Positions 1 to 10,769 of a stretch of 64,000 nucleotides of DNA are shown piece after piece. Each line of letters starts with the position of its first letter. The first letter of the stretch is position 1. Source of the stretch: Babesia bovis T2Bo. Its lineage: Eukaryota; Apicomplexa; Aconoidasida; Piroplasmida; Babesiidae. The position numbers and the translations under genes are program-made. Location of the stretch: the NCBI RefSeq assembly GCF_000165395.2, contig NW_026261571.1, positions 124,001-188,000 of the forward strand. Reading direction: 5' to 3'. The notes beneath the pieces were generated by a model. The model was not told the DNA's origin, did no database searches, and saw only the letters and a list, made by a program, of their open reading frames with translations.

Positions 1-87
1 GAAGGTATGGAGGAGAGTGAGTTTGAGGAAGCCCGTGAAGACGTAGCGGCGCTTGAGAAAGACTACGAGGAGGCCATTTCGAATTAA
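1..87 (+). CDS. alpha-tubulin, C-terminal end (partial)
   Basis: The window opens inside a reading frame that runs 28 codons to a TAA at 85-87. The peptide contains EEAREDVAALEKDYEEA, which is the acidic C-terminal stretch of alpha-tubulin just after the last helix. Alpha-tubulin pairs with beta-tubulin in microtubules (spindle and subpellicular microtubules in apicomplexans). The frame ends in EEAISN, so the usual terminal Glu-Glu-Tyr is absent and the detyrosination/tyrosination cycle could not act on this tail. The rest of the gene lies upstream of the window. The family call is firm; the isotype cannot be told from this fragment. Confidence 0.93.
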   Translation, partial: EGMEESEFEEAREDVAALEKDYEEAISN

Positions 88-185
88 TTTAACCTGTTAG
101 TATAATAGTAATTCATAATACGATGTAAAAAGCAATATATCGCGATATATATAGCATTAGCCTGTTTGTGGCAAGGTTATTTTAC

Positions 186-651
186 TTAATCGTAGTGTAT
201 TCTTTTAACATATTTGGTATTGATGGCTTCAACGGCGAGAAACCCGGTAATAGCCATTGTTGTGGGCCAGATGACCCACCAGAACATTTGAGATGTCTTG
301 GCCCAAATTCTGTATATCATGAAATCGCCACCACACCAGATATTATACATTAGTATACTATCAACTACGTAATGAATGCAGTACTTACCGGGCATATGCT
401 TGATGTATAAGTGGGTAACAAAACTTCAGCTGAAATGGCGAAATGGCCTGGTGAAAGTACCCTCCGGGTACCTGGCGACGGTTTTTCCATAGCATTTCAT
501 GTTCCGGGGGGAACGGATACGATCCCAGTGGTTTTTGGTGATGTTTAGGTGTAATTCTCTTGGGTAGGCTTGCTCTTAGATCAGCTGACGCGCGTGCAAA
601 GCGGGAGAAAGCTCTCCTTTGCCCGAAGGGCAATGCTGAAAAGAAGTTCAT
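186..651 (-). CDS. small single-membrane-segment protein, unknown
   Basis: Two exons read on the minus strand, 651..389 and 309..186, joined across a 78-base GTAAGT...ATACAG intron, give 128 residues. The first exon starts at an ATG and is rich in Arg, Ala and Ser near the N terminus, like a mitochondrial presequence. It continues with a Pro/His/Trp-rich middle. The second exon holds one hydrophobic segment (about residues 96-115, WWVIWPTTMAITGFLAV) followed by a basic tail. Small proteins of this shape are common among subunits of the respiratory chain and ATP synthase in apicomplexans, but no family is recognised. Function is therefore left open; the splice model is supported by frame and consensus sites. 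Confidence 0.55.
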
Positions 652-984
652 TTTGTATATTGCCTCGACAAAACGTTGTTACCCCGATAACAACTATTGA
701 TTGTGGTATGATGTGGACATATCACCACGCGACACACGTATGGCAACACCCCAGTGTTAATACCAATAAAAACTAGACATAACAAAAATTAATTCTATTA
801 ATATTCCTATATAGAGTAACACGTCAACTGTTAGGTATTTGGTGACATTAATCATCTGGAGCTACCCAGGTGTATATAATCGATTATCACTTCCAATGCA
901 CATATACTTTTGTAACATACACATTCTAAGTGATTAGGCCCTGTATAATGTACAATATTCCCTTGTTGCAACATGGGTTGCGAT

Positions 985-1377
985 CTATATGTTGTAGCGC
1001 CCCTTTTCAAAATGACGGTTCGCGTAGTGTAATCCATTTAGGGCTATGTATGTACTGATTGCTGTTGCTACCCATATCCATCCCGTAGCGAAAAACTTAG
1101 CCTTCCATCTGTATGGGTATTATGCTTGGTCAGACAACCTATGTTAGTGTGTAGATGTGACTTACATTGCAATTTTTTGCGATAGAGTTGGATCATAATA
1201 TAGATATCTGATCATTCGTTTTCTTCTAGCATTTGCGGATTCGTTTGGTTCGTGCCTAAATGCCGAAAGGTCACCTTCTTCATATTCCTGTGTTACTTTT
1301 TGTATAATACGTATATTAGTGCGCTTAAAGCGCCGTGTTACATATTGCGATAAATTTTTATTTACTATGTTACTCAT
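985..1377 (-). CDS. small single-membrane-segment protein, unknown
   Basis: Exons 1377..1166 and 1108..985 are joined across a 57-base GTAAGT...ACAG intron and encode 111 residues. The N-terminal two thirds are charged and basic (RRFKR, ARRKRMIRY). The second exon supplies one membrane segment (ATGWIWVATAISTYIAL) and a short basic end, a layout like small inner-membrane subunits of mitochondrial complexes. The ATG at 1377 lies only two bases after the stop codon of the upstream gene on the same strand. This leaves no room for a separate promoter between them. A longer spliced 5' end cannot be excluded. No family is recognised. Confidence 0.5.
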
Positions 1378-1379
1378 GA

Positions 1380-3149
1380 TCAATCATAGATTGTTCTATC
1401 GGGGACTTCCGCTTGTACGTTGTTTGTGCATCGTGTGGTGTTTCGTTCACATTCACCCGATCCCTTCACTGCGTCTGAAAATACAAATGCCGATGAGTTC
1501 CTTGATCCCATCATATCATCTCCCACTACAGTGGGCACTGCCTTGGTATGGTACATATTAGTATCCACTGGATTCGGCATAACATGGGTATTATCCGGGT
1601 TTAATGGAAGTTTCCCATTAAAAACAATCTGTGGCGGTTGGGGGAACATGGGCGGGTTATACGGATTTACATAATGTATTGGCGGCGGCATATATTCAAA
1701 TGTTTCCATCATGGGTCCTTCAAACTCGTATTGATCACGTCTTCTCTTGAGATCCGGTATGTGGGTAACCGGGTTGCCAATTACATCTGGTTGGTGTAGT
1801 AGCATCGGATCCATTTGTTCCTCCGGTAACATATATGGGACCTTTTCTGGCATCATCATCACGTTTGGTATGTATTTAAAATCTTCATTTACCTGCATCA
1901 TGTTGAAATGTCGCGGTGTTGCCAGGCAATCCGCATCGGACACATCCGTAGATATTGTAGCCTGGTCACCCCCGTTTGCCAATTTCTGTCCCTTCTTTAT
2001 CCTTACCTTCGACGGTTGCGCACATGCTTTGTACTTTGGTGGTGGCAATCCAACATTAGAAACCAATGGTATTGGATATGGTTGGAAAATCGGCCCGTTT
2101 GCTGTGGAGATCAACTCTCCCTGAAGCTTACTATAGAACTCTTGTGGAACACCTCCAAAGTAGGGAGGCATGAACGTAGGGACATTGGGGAAATCCCTAC
2201 TTTCAGTATTTCTTCTATGTGTATCCATAGGTGTTGTCCGCGATACCAGCCTATCCTTGCAGTCTAGTTGTGACTCCACTGCCGAAATTTGCCGTGTAGG
2301 TACATCCACTTGGTTCATTGTCATGTTTCCATAGCACGGCTTTGTAACATTTCCCTTATCGAGATTATTATGCAACAAGGTTGACGAGCATATCTGTAGT
2401 AATGCTTGTCCACAGCTGCAACACGCATTATCTGTCGATGGTCTGAAAGTGTGCACCTCTTTGTGCTCCGGGTTTGGTAGTTCTGAATCTTTAACTAGCA
2501 CCCATTTATATCCACGAAATTTAGAAACGGGTGTCGGACAAAACATCTGAAAATCGTTATTTTCCAGGTCGTTACCAGCAAATGGGTTGGTATAATCCAT
2601 GGTAAAGGCATATCTTTGTCCTTGTGACACTGGTTTTATGTATTTCATGGCAGGCGATCCAGCATTTGTAGTATCACAATCCGGCACATCGTCAGGTTGT
2701 ACAAACGAGCTAACATCTACCTCAGCGCGGTTCTTTCTAACATATGACCTCTTAGGTTTCGTAAGCGCTACCTTTGAGCCTCTCTTTCCATTACTTTGTA
2801 TACTATTTTTGACTCTGCCTGCCTTCGGATTGACTTTTGGTAATAGGTAGTTATCCCAACCAGTGGTGCTGTTATCAAAAGTGTATGGATTAACCATATT
2901 ATATGATGAGACATCTGGCATATTCCTTTGATACACTCGGTTGGGGTTATTACTACCCGATCTATTCGGTTTCCACATCATTTCGCGATCCATATGATTC
3001 GTGTACATGAACATTTCGATGGGCTTTGGATCAATCCTTGGCATCTTTAGCTCCGTGTTGGTAAGATGCTTCTTCGTAGTCAACGTCGAATTCACGATGA
3101 AAGGATTGGCGGCAGCGCATCCTGTATCATTTGGATACGGGTAGTACAT
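1380..3149 (-). CDS. unknown Asn/Pro/Met-rich protein, 589 residues
   Basis: One uninterrupted frame of 589 codons starts at an ATG with an in-frame stop shortly upstream. The sequence is rich in Asn, Pro, Met and Tyr, with long proline/aromatic stretches in the last third (for example MPPPIHYVNPYNPP). Basic patches lie near residues 115-140 (KRGSKVALTKPKRSYVRKNR) and 390 (KVRIKKGQK). One short ordered-looking stretch (FRGYKWVLVKDSE) lies near residue 210, followed by clustered cysteines (CCSC). It has no signal peptide or membrane segment. The composition suggests a largely disordered, possibly nuclear or RNA-associated protein. No domain is recognised, so no function is assigned. Confidence 0.6.
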   Translation of the reverse strand: MYYPYPNDTGCAAANPFIVNSTLTTKKHLTNTELKMPRIDPKPIEMFMYTNHMDREMMWKPNRSGSNNPNRVYQRNMPDVSSYNMVNPYTFDNSTTGWDNYLLPKVNPKAGRVKNSIQSNGKRGSKVALTKPKRSYVRKNRAEVDVSSFVQPDDVPDCDTTNAGSPAMKYIKPVSQGQRYAFTMDYTNPFAGNDLENNDFQMFCPTPVSKFRGYKWVLVKDSELPNPEHKEVHTFRPSTDNACCSCGQALLQICSSTLLHNNLDKGNVTKPCYGNMTMNQVDVPTRQISAVESQLDCKDRLVSRTTPMDTHRRNTESRDFPNVPTFMPPYFGGVPQEFYSKLQGELISTANGPIFQPYPIPLVSNVGLPPPKYKACAQPSKVRIKKGQKLANGGDQATISTDVSDADCLATPRHFNMMQVNEDFKYIPNVMMMPEKVPYMLPEEQMDPMLLHQPDVIGNPVTHIPDLKRRRDQYEFEGPMMETFEYMPPPIHYVNPYNPPMFPQPPQIVFNGKLPLNPDNTHVMPNPVDTNMYHTKAVPTVVGDDMMGSRNSSAFVFSDAVKGSGECERNTTRCTNNVQAEVPDRTIYD

Positions 3150-4279
3150 GTTGTTGCTATCATATCCACCACATTGTAGTTAATGACAGAGATAGCATTC
3201 TTTGTACCTAATAATCTCCCTTGACACACGACTGTAGCAAATCAAAATTAAAAATCTTAAAAGATCCACATGAATATCATTTTGATATTCTTTATGTTTT
3301 AAAATGACAAATAGTGTATTGCGGGGAGAAATAATACACCAACGGGGATAAAATAGTACCAATGTCGTATATTATCGACGCATCCAGAATAGTGGATGAA
3401 TAACAAGCTAATTTGAAATATTATTCAAATATTCTAATTTTATGAAATATAAAACGTTAAAAAACAAAATGCAACGTGAAACGTATATTCAAGGGTTCGT
3501 TACTTCATTTACAGCACGTTGTGTATCCCCATCTGTGCCGTGTGCCATAACATTGAATTTTACTTGATTCCACGTTAATAGTACCTATGACATCTAAATC
3601 GTTGTTTTATATTACATTATGGCATAATAAGGTGCTACATGGTGTATGGTTATGATCTATGTGTAATTGCGGTCAATCTTCCCGGGGTGCGATCATCCAA
3701 ACTGTGGATATTATATTGCTATCATAGCCATTAGTTTTGTACTTCATAGCCTAATCTCTTGGGTGTGTAAAATAATGATTACCGCTCAATGTATCCATTA
3801 GATTGTCATGAAAACACTCAGGCAATCTGACGGTCTCTAACGATGTAATTATCTGTAAAACATCTGTTTATGTAGTTACTAGTTTAAATATTCATTGATG
3901 CCATGCCATCTGTTGGCGGGATTGACCATTTCTGGTATAGTCATATAGTTTGGCATTGTATTACTTAACAATGCGCTATAGTATTCATTAGTTTTTTTGT
4001 AAAGCACTATATAGTATTATGTAATTATTGAACTGTTCCTAGCCAACAGATTATCCATGTCTCGTTTGGTAATGTATCACTATGCAGGGTTGGATGCTGC
4101 GCGTCCCTGTTAATACAATCTAGATTGTTCACTTAATTTTATTTTGTTATAAAATACAAAAATTATTTCAAATGATATTGCGAAATCTCGGTATTTTTAC
4201 CACCTGGATTCGTGAGTGCGCCGTGCGTAGATCTTAATTCAATTTTACAGTGAACAGCATATTGCCATCATCCAACAAC
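3150..4279. other. long intergenic region, no gene seen
   Basis: About 1.1 kb lies between the divergent starts of the unknown 589-residue gene (minus) and glutaredoxin (plus). It is AT-rich with no open frame above about 60 codons that has a plausible composition, and no recognisable tRNA. It probably carries the promoters and 5' untranslated regions of both genes. Confidence 0.5.
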
Positions 4280-4742
4280 ATGAGGGGTTCTGACATATCT
4301 CACTGGGTCAATGAATCCATTAACAAGAGCAAGGTGGTTGTCTTTTCGAAGACGTAGGTTCATGCTGATATTCCACAATGCTATGTAGTACCTGCCCATA
4401 CTGCATTAAGGCAAATGGCATACTTAATTCGGTAGCTCCAAACGATTTGGTATGTTCGGGTGGACATTTAATATTGACATTAGACTATTATTCAACTTGA
4501 CGACAACCCAGACCGTGCTGAGATTATGGAGTATTTCAGGGAGACCACTGGTATGTTGGTGTTGATTTGTTCCTATTGTATTTAGGTGCTGCTACAGTTC
4601 CTCGTGTATTCATTGGTGGCAAGTTCTTTGGTGACTGCAGTAAAACGGTAGGTTTGTTGTTATCTGGTGTTAAGATTCCAAGGTCGCTGCTAACGAGTCT
4701 GGCGAGTTGAAGAAGGTATTGGAGGAAGCTGGTTGCCAGTGA
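4280..4742 (+). CDS. glutaredoxin (dithiol, CPYC), five exons
   Basis: Exons 4280..4353, 4389..4449, 4484..4550, 4586..4647 and 4683..4742 join into 108 codons (107 residues). The introns are 35, 34, 35 and 35 bases. Glutaredoxins reduce protein and glutathione mixed disulfides using glutathione. The product has the active-site motif CPYC after a VVVFSKT strand, the cis-proline TVPRVFIGG stretch that binds glutathione, and the downstream GDCS turn, all at the usual spacing. The length is typical of a single-domain glutaredoxin. There is no leader, so a cytosolic enzyme is expected. Each exon is too short to stand out as an open frame, and only the spliced product shows the family. Confidence 0.9.
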
Positions 4743-4988
4743 ATGTATGAATAGTGCTTGTGAATACCCTTTGGGTGTATATAATGTCTCATAATGTCAA
4801 TAACTATAACCATTAATTTACTTAATCGATATTGCTATGATCTATAGTTACTCAAAAGACATTCCAATGGTCATTATATAGTATTATACAAACTTTTGGG
4901 GGATATAGCATCATGTCATGGAATCCTGGTACAGCGTACTTGTAGTGGTCATTGAATAACTTCTTGCAATGAACACATTTGGTATATA

Positions 4989-6811
4989 ATGGCGTATTCT
5001 ACATCTGCATTGTATGTTCGACTACTATCGCAAAATGTGAAGCCGGCGGCAAGTTGTTATACTGTGTTCGGCACTGGTAATTGCTTCCACCACGCCAAGG
5101 TACACAAACACCTCGGTTCGTTTATGCAAAGGAATTTAGCTGTGTATGGGCATCGAATAGGTGCTTTTCAATGCACTTCACGTTCCTGGGTGTGTACCAG
5201 TGCGGTACCTAGTGACCTTCCTGGTAAGTTAGCGGTCTATAGTGGTTAATAAGTTATCAGCGAGTGAAACTGATGCATCCCATGATCTGCAATTCTATGA
5301 TTACCGATCGCATCAGTTACTGAAGCGTTCTTTCGGGAGTATTGTAAAGATATATTGTGATTCTACAGATCCCAATTATGCTCAACCATGGCAGATGCGT
5401 CGTCAGCTAAAGTCCATAGGCTCGGGTTTTGCTATATCTAATCGTATGGTACTCACCAATGCCCATTGTGTATCGTGGCACAACAGATGTCTATTACGTA
5501 AGCATGGCTCCACTATTAAATTCCCAGGCCGCATAGTTGCGATAGGCCATGAGTGTGATTTAGCCATTATTCACGTGGATTCAGAAGAGTTTTGGGAGGG
5601 CGTTGAGCCTTTAGAGCTTGGCGAGGTGCCAAGTTTACATGATGCTGTTACTGTGGTTGGTTACCCAGCTGGTGGTGACAATCTATGTATCACCTCGGGT
5701 GTTGTTTCTCGGGTAGATGTCACCACATATGCTCATTCCAACTTTCGTTTGTTATGTGCTCAAATTGACGCTGCTATAAATGCTGGCAATTCCGGTGGTC
5801 CTGCTTTGAAGGATGGCAAGGTCATCGGTGTTGCTTTCCAGGCGTACGATGAAGCCCAGAACATTGGTTACATAATTCCAACATCAATTGTGCGTCAATT
5901 TTTACGTCAACTTGAAATTCACAACCGTTACACTGGATTTGTCACTATCGGTATAACATACCAGTTATTGGAGAATCCCGCTCTCCGATCATTTGTTGGT
6001 TTGGACCAGATTAATGCTTCTGAACTTCCCGAAGGTAGGTACTTTGTATACTCTGTATACTTTATAGGTATAACTGCTACTGGCATATTAGTATGCCAGT
6101 GTGATAAGGTTCCTAGGCCCGGCGACCGGCTTCAAACTAGGGATGTTATTTTAGCCATTAATGGCCATGACGTGGCTGACGACGGCACTGTGCACTTTAG
6201 GTGAGTTCTCTGACCAGGCTAACATACTCGCTAGGGACGTGGAACGAGTTCACCTGGCATATGCACTGACTAATAAGTTTACTGGTGACCCTTGCGAGGT
6301 GGTTGTGCTTCGTGATGGCGTGGTGAAGACCCTGGTTGTTCATTTACAAAGGCCTAGTTACTTGGTACCGGAACACCAGTGGGAGGTCATGCCTCGTTAC
6401 TATATATTCGGTGGCCTTGTATTTGTACCGCTGACTATGGAGTACCTTAAGGATGAGTTTGGTAAAAAGTTTTACGAGCGAGCTCCGAGTGCATTGCTGA
6501 AGCCATTGAGTGATATATTTGCTGACGAATCAGGCCAGGAGGTGGTAGTACTAAGCCAGATTCTAGCGTCAGACATAACTGTTGGTTACGACTTTAGAAA
6601 TGTCCGTTTAGAGGCTGTTAATGGTCATTCCGTGAGGAACTTGAAGCATCTTGAGTACTTGTTGCAAAACACCCTCAGGGACTCACCTTACCTCACTTTT
6701 AAATTCGACGGCGAGGTCATTCTAGTGTTAGACCGCATTAAAGCGGAGGAGTTGCATCCACTTATTTTGGAGCAACATGCAATTCCAGCTCACAAATCTC
6801 GTGAATTATAG
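4989..6811 (+). CDS. Deg/HtrA-family serine protease with PDZ region
   Basis: Exons 4989..5223, 5261..6034, 6068..6200 and 6235..6811 give 572 residues, with introns of 37, 33 and 34 bases. The trypsin-like triad is visible: His in TNAHCV, Asp in ECDLAIIH and Ser in NAGNSGGPA, which matches the plant Deg9-like branch of ATP-independent proteases. A PDZ domain follows (ATGILVCQ, GDVI-type DVILAINGHDV), then a second, more divergent C-terminal domain. The first about 80 residues, rich in Ser, His and Arg, could be an organellar leader, but this is not decisive. The 33-base intron is a multiple of three and free of stops, so its retention would insert 11 residues just before the PDZ core. Confidence 0.9.
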
Positions 6812-7143
6812 GTATACCAATGATGGCACTTAGTTGCTATGGTATAAACTAGTTTACATGGTTTCTAGTGTATTCTGTAGTCGTTTATAGACAATCTTTA
6901 TAAGAACTTGTTCTACGCGACACCATCACTTGAATGTGTGACTAAAGTAGATAACAGACATACACACTTATCAGCACCAGCAACACCAATTGGTATGTGC
7001 TAGAATACATTAACCCTGGGTATTTTGCTTAACAGTAATAATCCCTTTATGTGACTAGACACTATACCCTGGATTCCATACCGAATCTGGAGATATGAGG
7101 TCTACCTTCCGGTTCATAGGACCCTGAGACATTACATGGTGTA
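6812..7143. other. intergenic region, no gene seen
   Basis: These 332 bases separate the Deg protease stop from the L10 start on the same strand. I see no open frame or RNA gene; it probably holds the protease 3' end and the L10 promoter. Confidence 0.5.
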
Positions 7144-7911
7144 ATGTACCTATATAAGCAATGGCTGCTGCTTGTGGCTTTAGTACTGCACATTGTGCCT
7201 CGAGCAACGTGCTTTATTCAGAGACGAGCACCTGCCAGGGACTTCAAACTGTATAGCAAAGCTTTGAGAGAACCTAGGTTTCCAAAGACCACTAAGCGTT
7301 ATATGACTACTCGCGCCGGTAAGACTGAGACGATATTACACCTGGGTGAGCTTTTACGTCGTAGCAAGGTGGTTCTCAGGTTTACTTATAAAAGGTTTAC
7401 TCCAAACGAGCGCCTTTTATTGAATCGCAAGTTAAAGTCGTTTATCTATACAGGCAAGGACGGTACTCCGCCATGTGGTAAATTGCAAATGGTGAAGAAC
7501 ACGTTGATTGAGAAGGCCATGATAGGTACACCTTGGGAAGTGTTTGCTCCACGTATGCATGGTCCATCAATGTGTTTCTTTGTTTTTGATGATGGCAGGT
7601 TACCGCATATTTTGGGCGCCATAGAGCGGCTTCGTGCTACTGACAAGAAGATTCGTAGGCATATAACCTTGGAGAGTGCATCGTATGCTGGCAAGGTGGT
7701 GGAGCCACCTGATCTCTTTAGAATCACGGACTACAGCTCCCGGGAGCATGTACTAGTTCGTTTGATGGGTAGTTTGAATGGTGGTGCTCAACAGGTTGCC
7801 AGCGGGGTCAAATCGGTAATGTCCAAATTGGCAATGGCCCTCAACGAGGTGACTAAAAAGTCAGTTGTTTCGGAGGTTAGCACTACTCTGGTAGAGGTAT
7901 CCACGGGCTGA
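7144..7911 (+). CDS. apicoplast-type ribosomal protein L10 (uL10)
   Basis: A single exon of 255 codons. The first about 23 residues form a signal peptide (MYLYKQWLLLVALVLHIVP...), followed by a basic, Arg/Lys-rich stretch, the bipartite leader that sends proteins to the apicoplast. The body matches bacterial L10: VVLRFTYKRFTPNE near the start of the domain, then LQMVKNTLIEKA, the conserved region equivalent to the KNTL motif that contacts 23S rRNA. L10 forms the base of the stalk that recruits translation factors. The C-terminal tail (Ala/Val/Ser-rich) is longer and poorly conserved. The cytosolic equivalent, P0, is encoded separately at 43.1 kb. The assignment rests on motif and leader. Confidence 0.75.
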   Translation: MYLYKQWLLLVALVLHIVPRATCFIQRRAPARDFKLYSKALREPRFPKTTKRYMTTRAGKTETILHLGELLRRSKVVLRFTYKRFTPNERLLLNRKLKSFIYTGKDGTPPCGKLQMVKNTLIEKAMIGTPWEVFAPRMHGPSMCFFVFDDGRLPHILGAIERLRATDKKIRRHITLESASYAGKVVEPPDLFRITDYSSREHVLVRLMGSLNGGAQQVASGVKSVMSKLAMALNEVTKKSVVSEVSTTLVEVSTG

Positions 7912-7992
7912 TTACTTTATATTTTCAATGTAGTGTTACTTTCTAGTACCCAGTTCTATAGGATAAAAGTTATTACTGTATCACGGATATTA

Positions 7993-10441
7993 TTATTCCA
8001 ACCTACTAAATAGGTATAGGTACCCATTATTGGTTGGTGCACTGTCACAAGTTAGCACTTTGGCGTCATTGTAGGTATACCAGTGCCCATGTTTCGTTAT
8101 GTGGCATACGTAATGCCCCGTATTGATACTTTCTCCTATATGCGATATAACTGCCCAGAGCTTGTATCTTCCCTTTTGCTTCACCTGTGTGGTAGGGGCG
8201 AAATCCTCCGTTGCCAGCCAGTCCACGGCGGCAGCCAGGTCATCTCCAAACTTCTCGGCAGCTCTGTTTGCCAGCTCCAGTGGGTATCCCAGGTCCATCA
8301 GTATCGAAGCGTTGGTGGCAACTACTCCAGCTTTGTCGTCTGGCGTATCCTCTGAGACTACGTCCATGTTGGATAGTATCCAGTTCACGCATGTATCTAT
8401 GTTGTCATTCCCTTCTCTTTCCATGGCCAATCTACATAGCTTTTCCTGGAATCCCATGGCCATCAGCTGTTGCAACAATGTGTCATTTCCTTGATGTTTG
8501 GCCTTTTTAGGTTCGCGTGTATTGCATTCAACGATATATCCTTTGTGGTCCACTTCACCTTGTGTTTCTAGTACAATGCCCTCCTGTGGTACCACAACGG
8601 GGTTCACTATTTTCTTACTAGTTCCATCCATGTTATAGAAGAAACGGTCGACCTTTATCACGAGGTACTGTGGTAACGTCACTAGTGCGTTAGTGATCAC
8701 CCCTACGTGGTGTTTGCCCTGGTCAATGTAGTCAATCTCCTGTTCACGCTCCCAGTTGCTTACGCAGTGCTGTAGGTTAATTTCGACTGTAGGGTCCAAT
8801 TCCATTGTTTCGGATTGTAGGATCAACGGTAGACATAGCATATGCATCTCATTGTCGTTGTAGGTCATCTTATTCAAGCTTTCGCAGACCAGGTACTGCC
8901 TATACTTGAAGAAAAAGAATGACTTCAGTTTAAAGTTTGTTTTTGTACGTCGTTTTACTTCTGTTTCCATATCAACAAGCGTATTCAGGAGGTGGCTGAA
9001 GAATTCCTCTGCATCCTGTTGGTCACCTGTGGCAAACCTCTGGTTGTCCCTGCCAATGGCATACTTTAACATTGATGGCTTCACAGCTACGTTTTTCAAT
9101 TCTGCGCGTGAATGAGTTGGTCTATCTAGAACCTACGTTCCGGTTCTTCGTAATTAATTCCCATCTCTTCACAAGCTTTGCGATATCTGGATAATAGTTC
9201 ACGTTGCTGCTCTACCACGCGATCCGTGGTCAACGCCTTGACTATCTTTGCAAATTGCAACAACACATCACCGCACGGTTGGGTACCTTCTGGCACCTCA
9301 GTTGCGATGCTTTCAATGTTTTCCACGAAGTACTTCGCTAGTTCAGGTACTGATGCCAGTACCTGCACTGCCGAATTGAGGTAGCATGTATTCCCCAGGT
9401 TCTCTAGACCGATTAATCTGGATGGTATGTGCATAGCCACTTAATACCTACCCCGGTCCTTGTGCCACTTGTGACTTCCCATTGCCCATTTCGGACCAAT
9501 CATGCTGTTCATTCTTCTCAATTTCCAATTGTGCCGTTGTTTTCTCGGTTTTGGTCAAGTTACTATAGCGTGTGTATATGGACCTGTGAATACCTACGAG
9601 ACGTCTATACCAAAGTGGGCTAGGTGGACACTGAGGTAAGGGTCAGTTACCAAGCAGTCCTCATCGGCTGCGTAGCTGAACACATCACCCGAAGTGGCAG
9701 TGATGGTACCCACTTTCACTGCCAGTGGGTATATACCACCCGTTTCATTGTAATGCTGGATTGCAGCACCTTCCTCTCCATCAGCGCAGCCTCCGGAGTC
9801 ATAGTTTTTACGACCACAGCCAATATACCTGGAACAGTTATTACCCACGTTGTGTATACCTACCCATCAGATAAATTAAGCCATAGGTTAGTAGCAGCTC
9901 CACAGCGGTCGCAGACCAAGTTCTCGTACTTGATCACCGGTGGTGCTTCTACTTGTATTAGATGCTCTGCATACTTGGACTCGTTCAAATAGTCCTTCCA
10001 AACAAACTCATCAGGGTTAAAGTTGAATGCTTCATGGTCTATAACGGCTTTGCAAATTGTAGCTAGACCCTGCGGTGCACTCTCTAGGGGCACCGTGAGT
10101 CCTAGCGATGGGCAGTATATCTCATACTCCACGACTTCATCGCATGTCTTCTTTTGCTTGTACCTGGGATAGATATAACCCTGCCAAACGCAACCTACAC
10201 TATAGCTGTTTCATTCGTAGTACTTCCTGGCTCCTTGTTAATCGCAGTGCTACTATCCACCTTATCAAGTGTGACGTCCTCGCTGTAATTAACCTCTGGG
10301 TTGACGGGGACTAGAACTCGCTTTACATGTAGATAAATCGCATTGTCACCAGATGTATCAAGATGAAGGACCCCTTTCCCAAATGATTCAAATGATTTCA
10401 GGTTTATATAGATGCCGTCTGGCGATTTATCGGTATCAGTG
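7993..10441 (-). CDS. ubiquitin C-terminal hydrolase, USP5/isopeptidase T type (5' end unresolved)
   Basis: Exons read from high to low are 10441..10199, 10163..9864, 9828..9598, 9562..9452, 9417..9137 and 9101..7993, with introns of 34-35 bases. The enzyme disassembles free polyubiquitin chains. In order the product shows a variant N-terminal UBP-like region (DGIYINLKSFESFGKG), a ZnF-UBP domain that reads the free ubiquitin C terminus (CDRCGAATNLWLNLSDG, then GCGRK, HYNETGGIYPLAVK), the Cys box GNTCYLN, QQDAEEFF, two UBA domains (LMAMGF, LMDLGYP) and the His box NTGHYVCHI with WYTYND. This is the full human USP5 order. The 10441 exon begins mid-codon after an acceptor, so one or more 5' exons between about 10450 and 10570 are missing from the model. 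Confidence 0.92.
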
Positions 10442-10769
10442 CTGTAGAAGTTATATCACGTCCCAAATACCGCTAAATATGCACACATCAAGATGAAAAG
10501 GCTATTCCAGTGGCATTATGGAACATATAGTTGCTAAAGCGGTCCTACCTGTATATACATTCATCTTTGTGTACTGCTGTACTACGACTCGGTGTCTTCA
10601 ATCCACTGGTTTGAGCTAGCTTAGCGAGTGGCTCAGCTTCCTTCATTGATAAATTCCGTCCGTAACCACGTTTTCCAAGGCTCTAAGCTTAATGATTCTG
10701 TGTGATCGCTGCGTTAACATACAAGTCCCCATGCCATAAGTTTAGGCAGATTCCATCCCATGGTGTCTA
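10442..10769. other. divergent gene start region
   Basis: About 330 bases between the first resolved exon of the USP5-like gene (minus) and the ubiquitin-like gene (plus). It must contain the unresolved 5' exon(s) of the former; a minus-strand stretch near 10455-10475 reads DVCIFS, resembling the start of the USP5 N-terminal domain, but I could not join it in frame. No other gene is seen. Confidence 0.4.

Noticed and set aside
8083..9384. Several plus-strand frames opposite the USP5-like gene
   Set aside because: They are shadows of a well-supported minus-strand gene with clear domains; their residue composition is that of antisense sequence.
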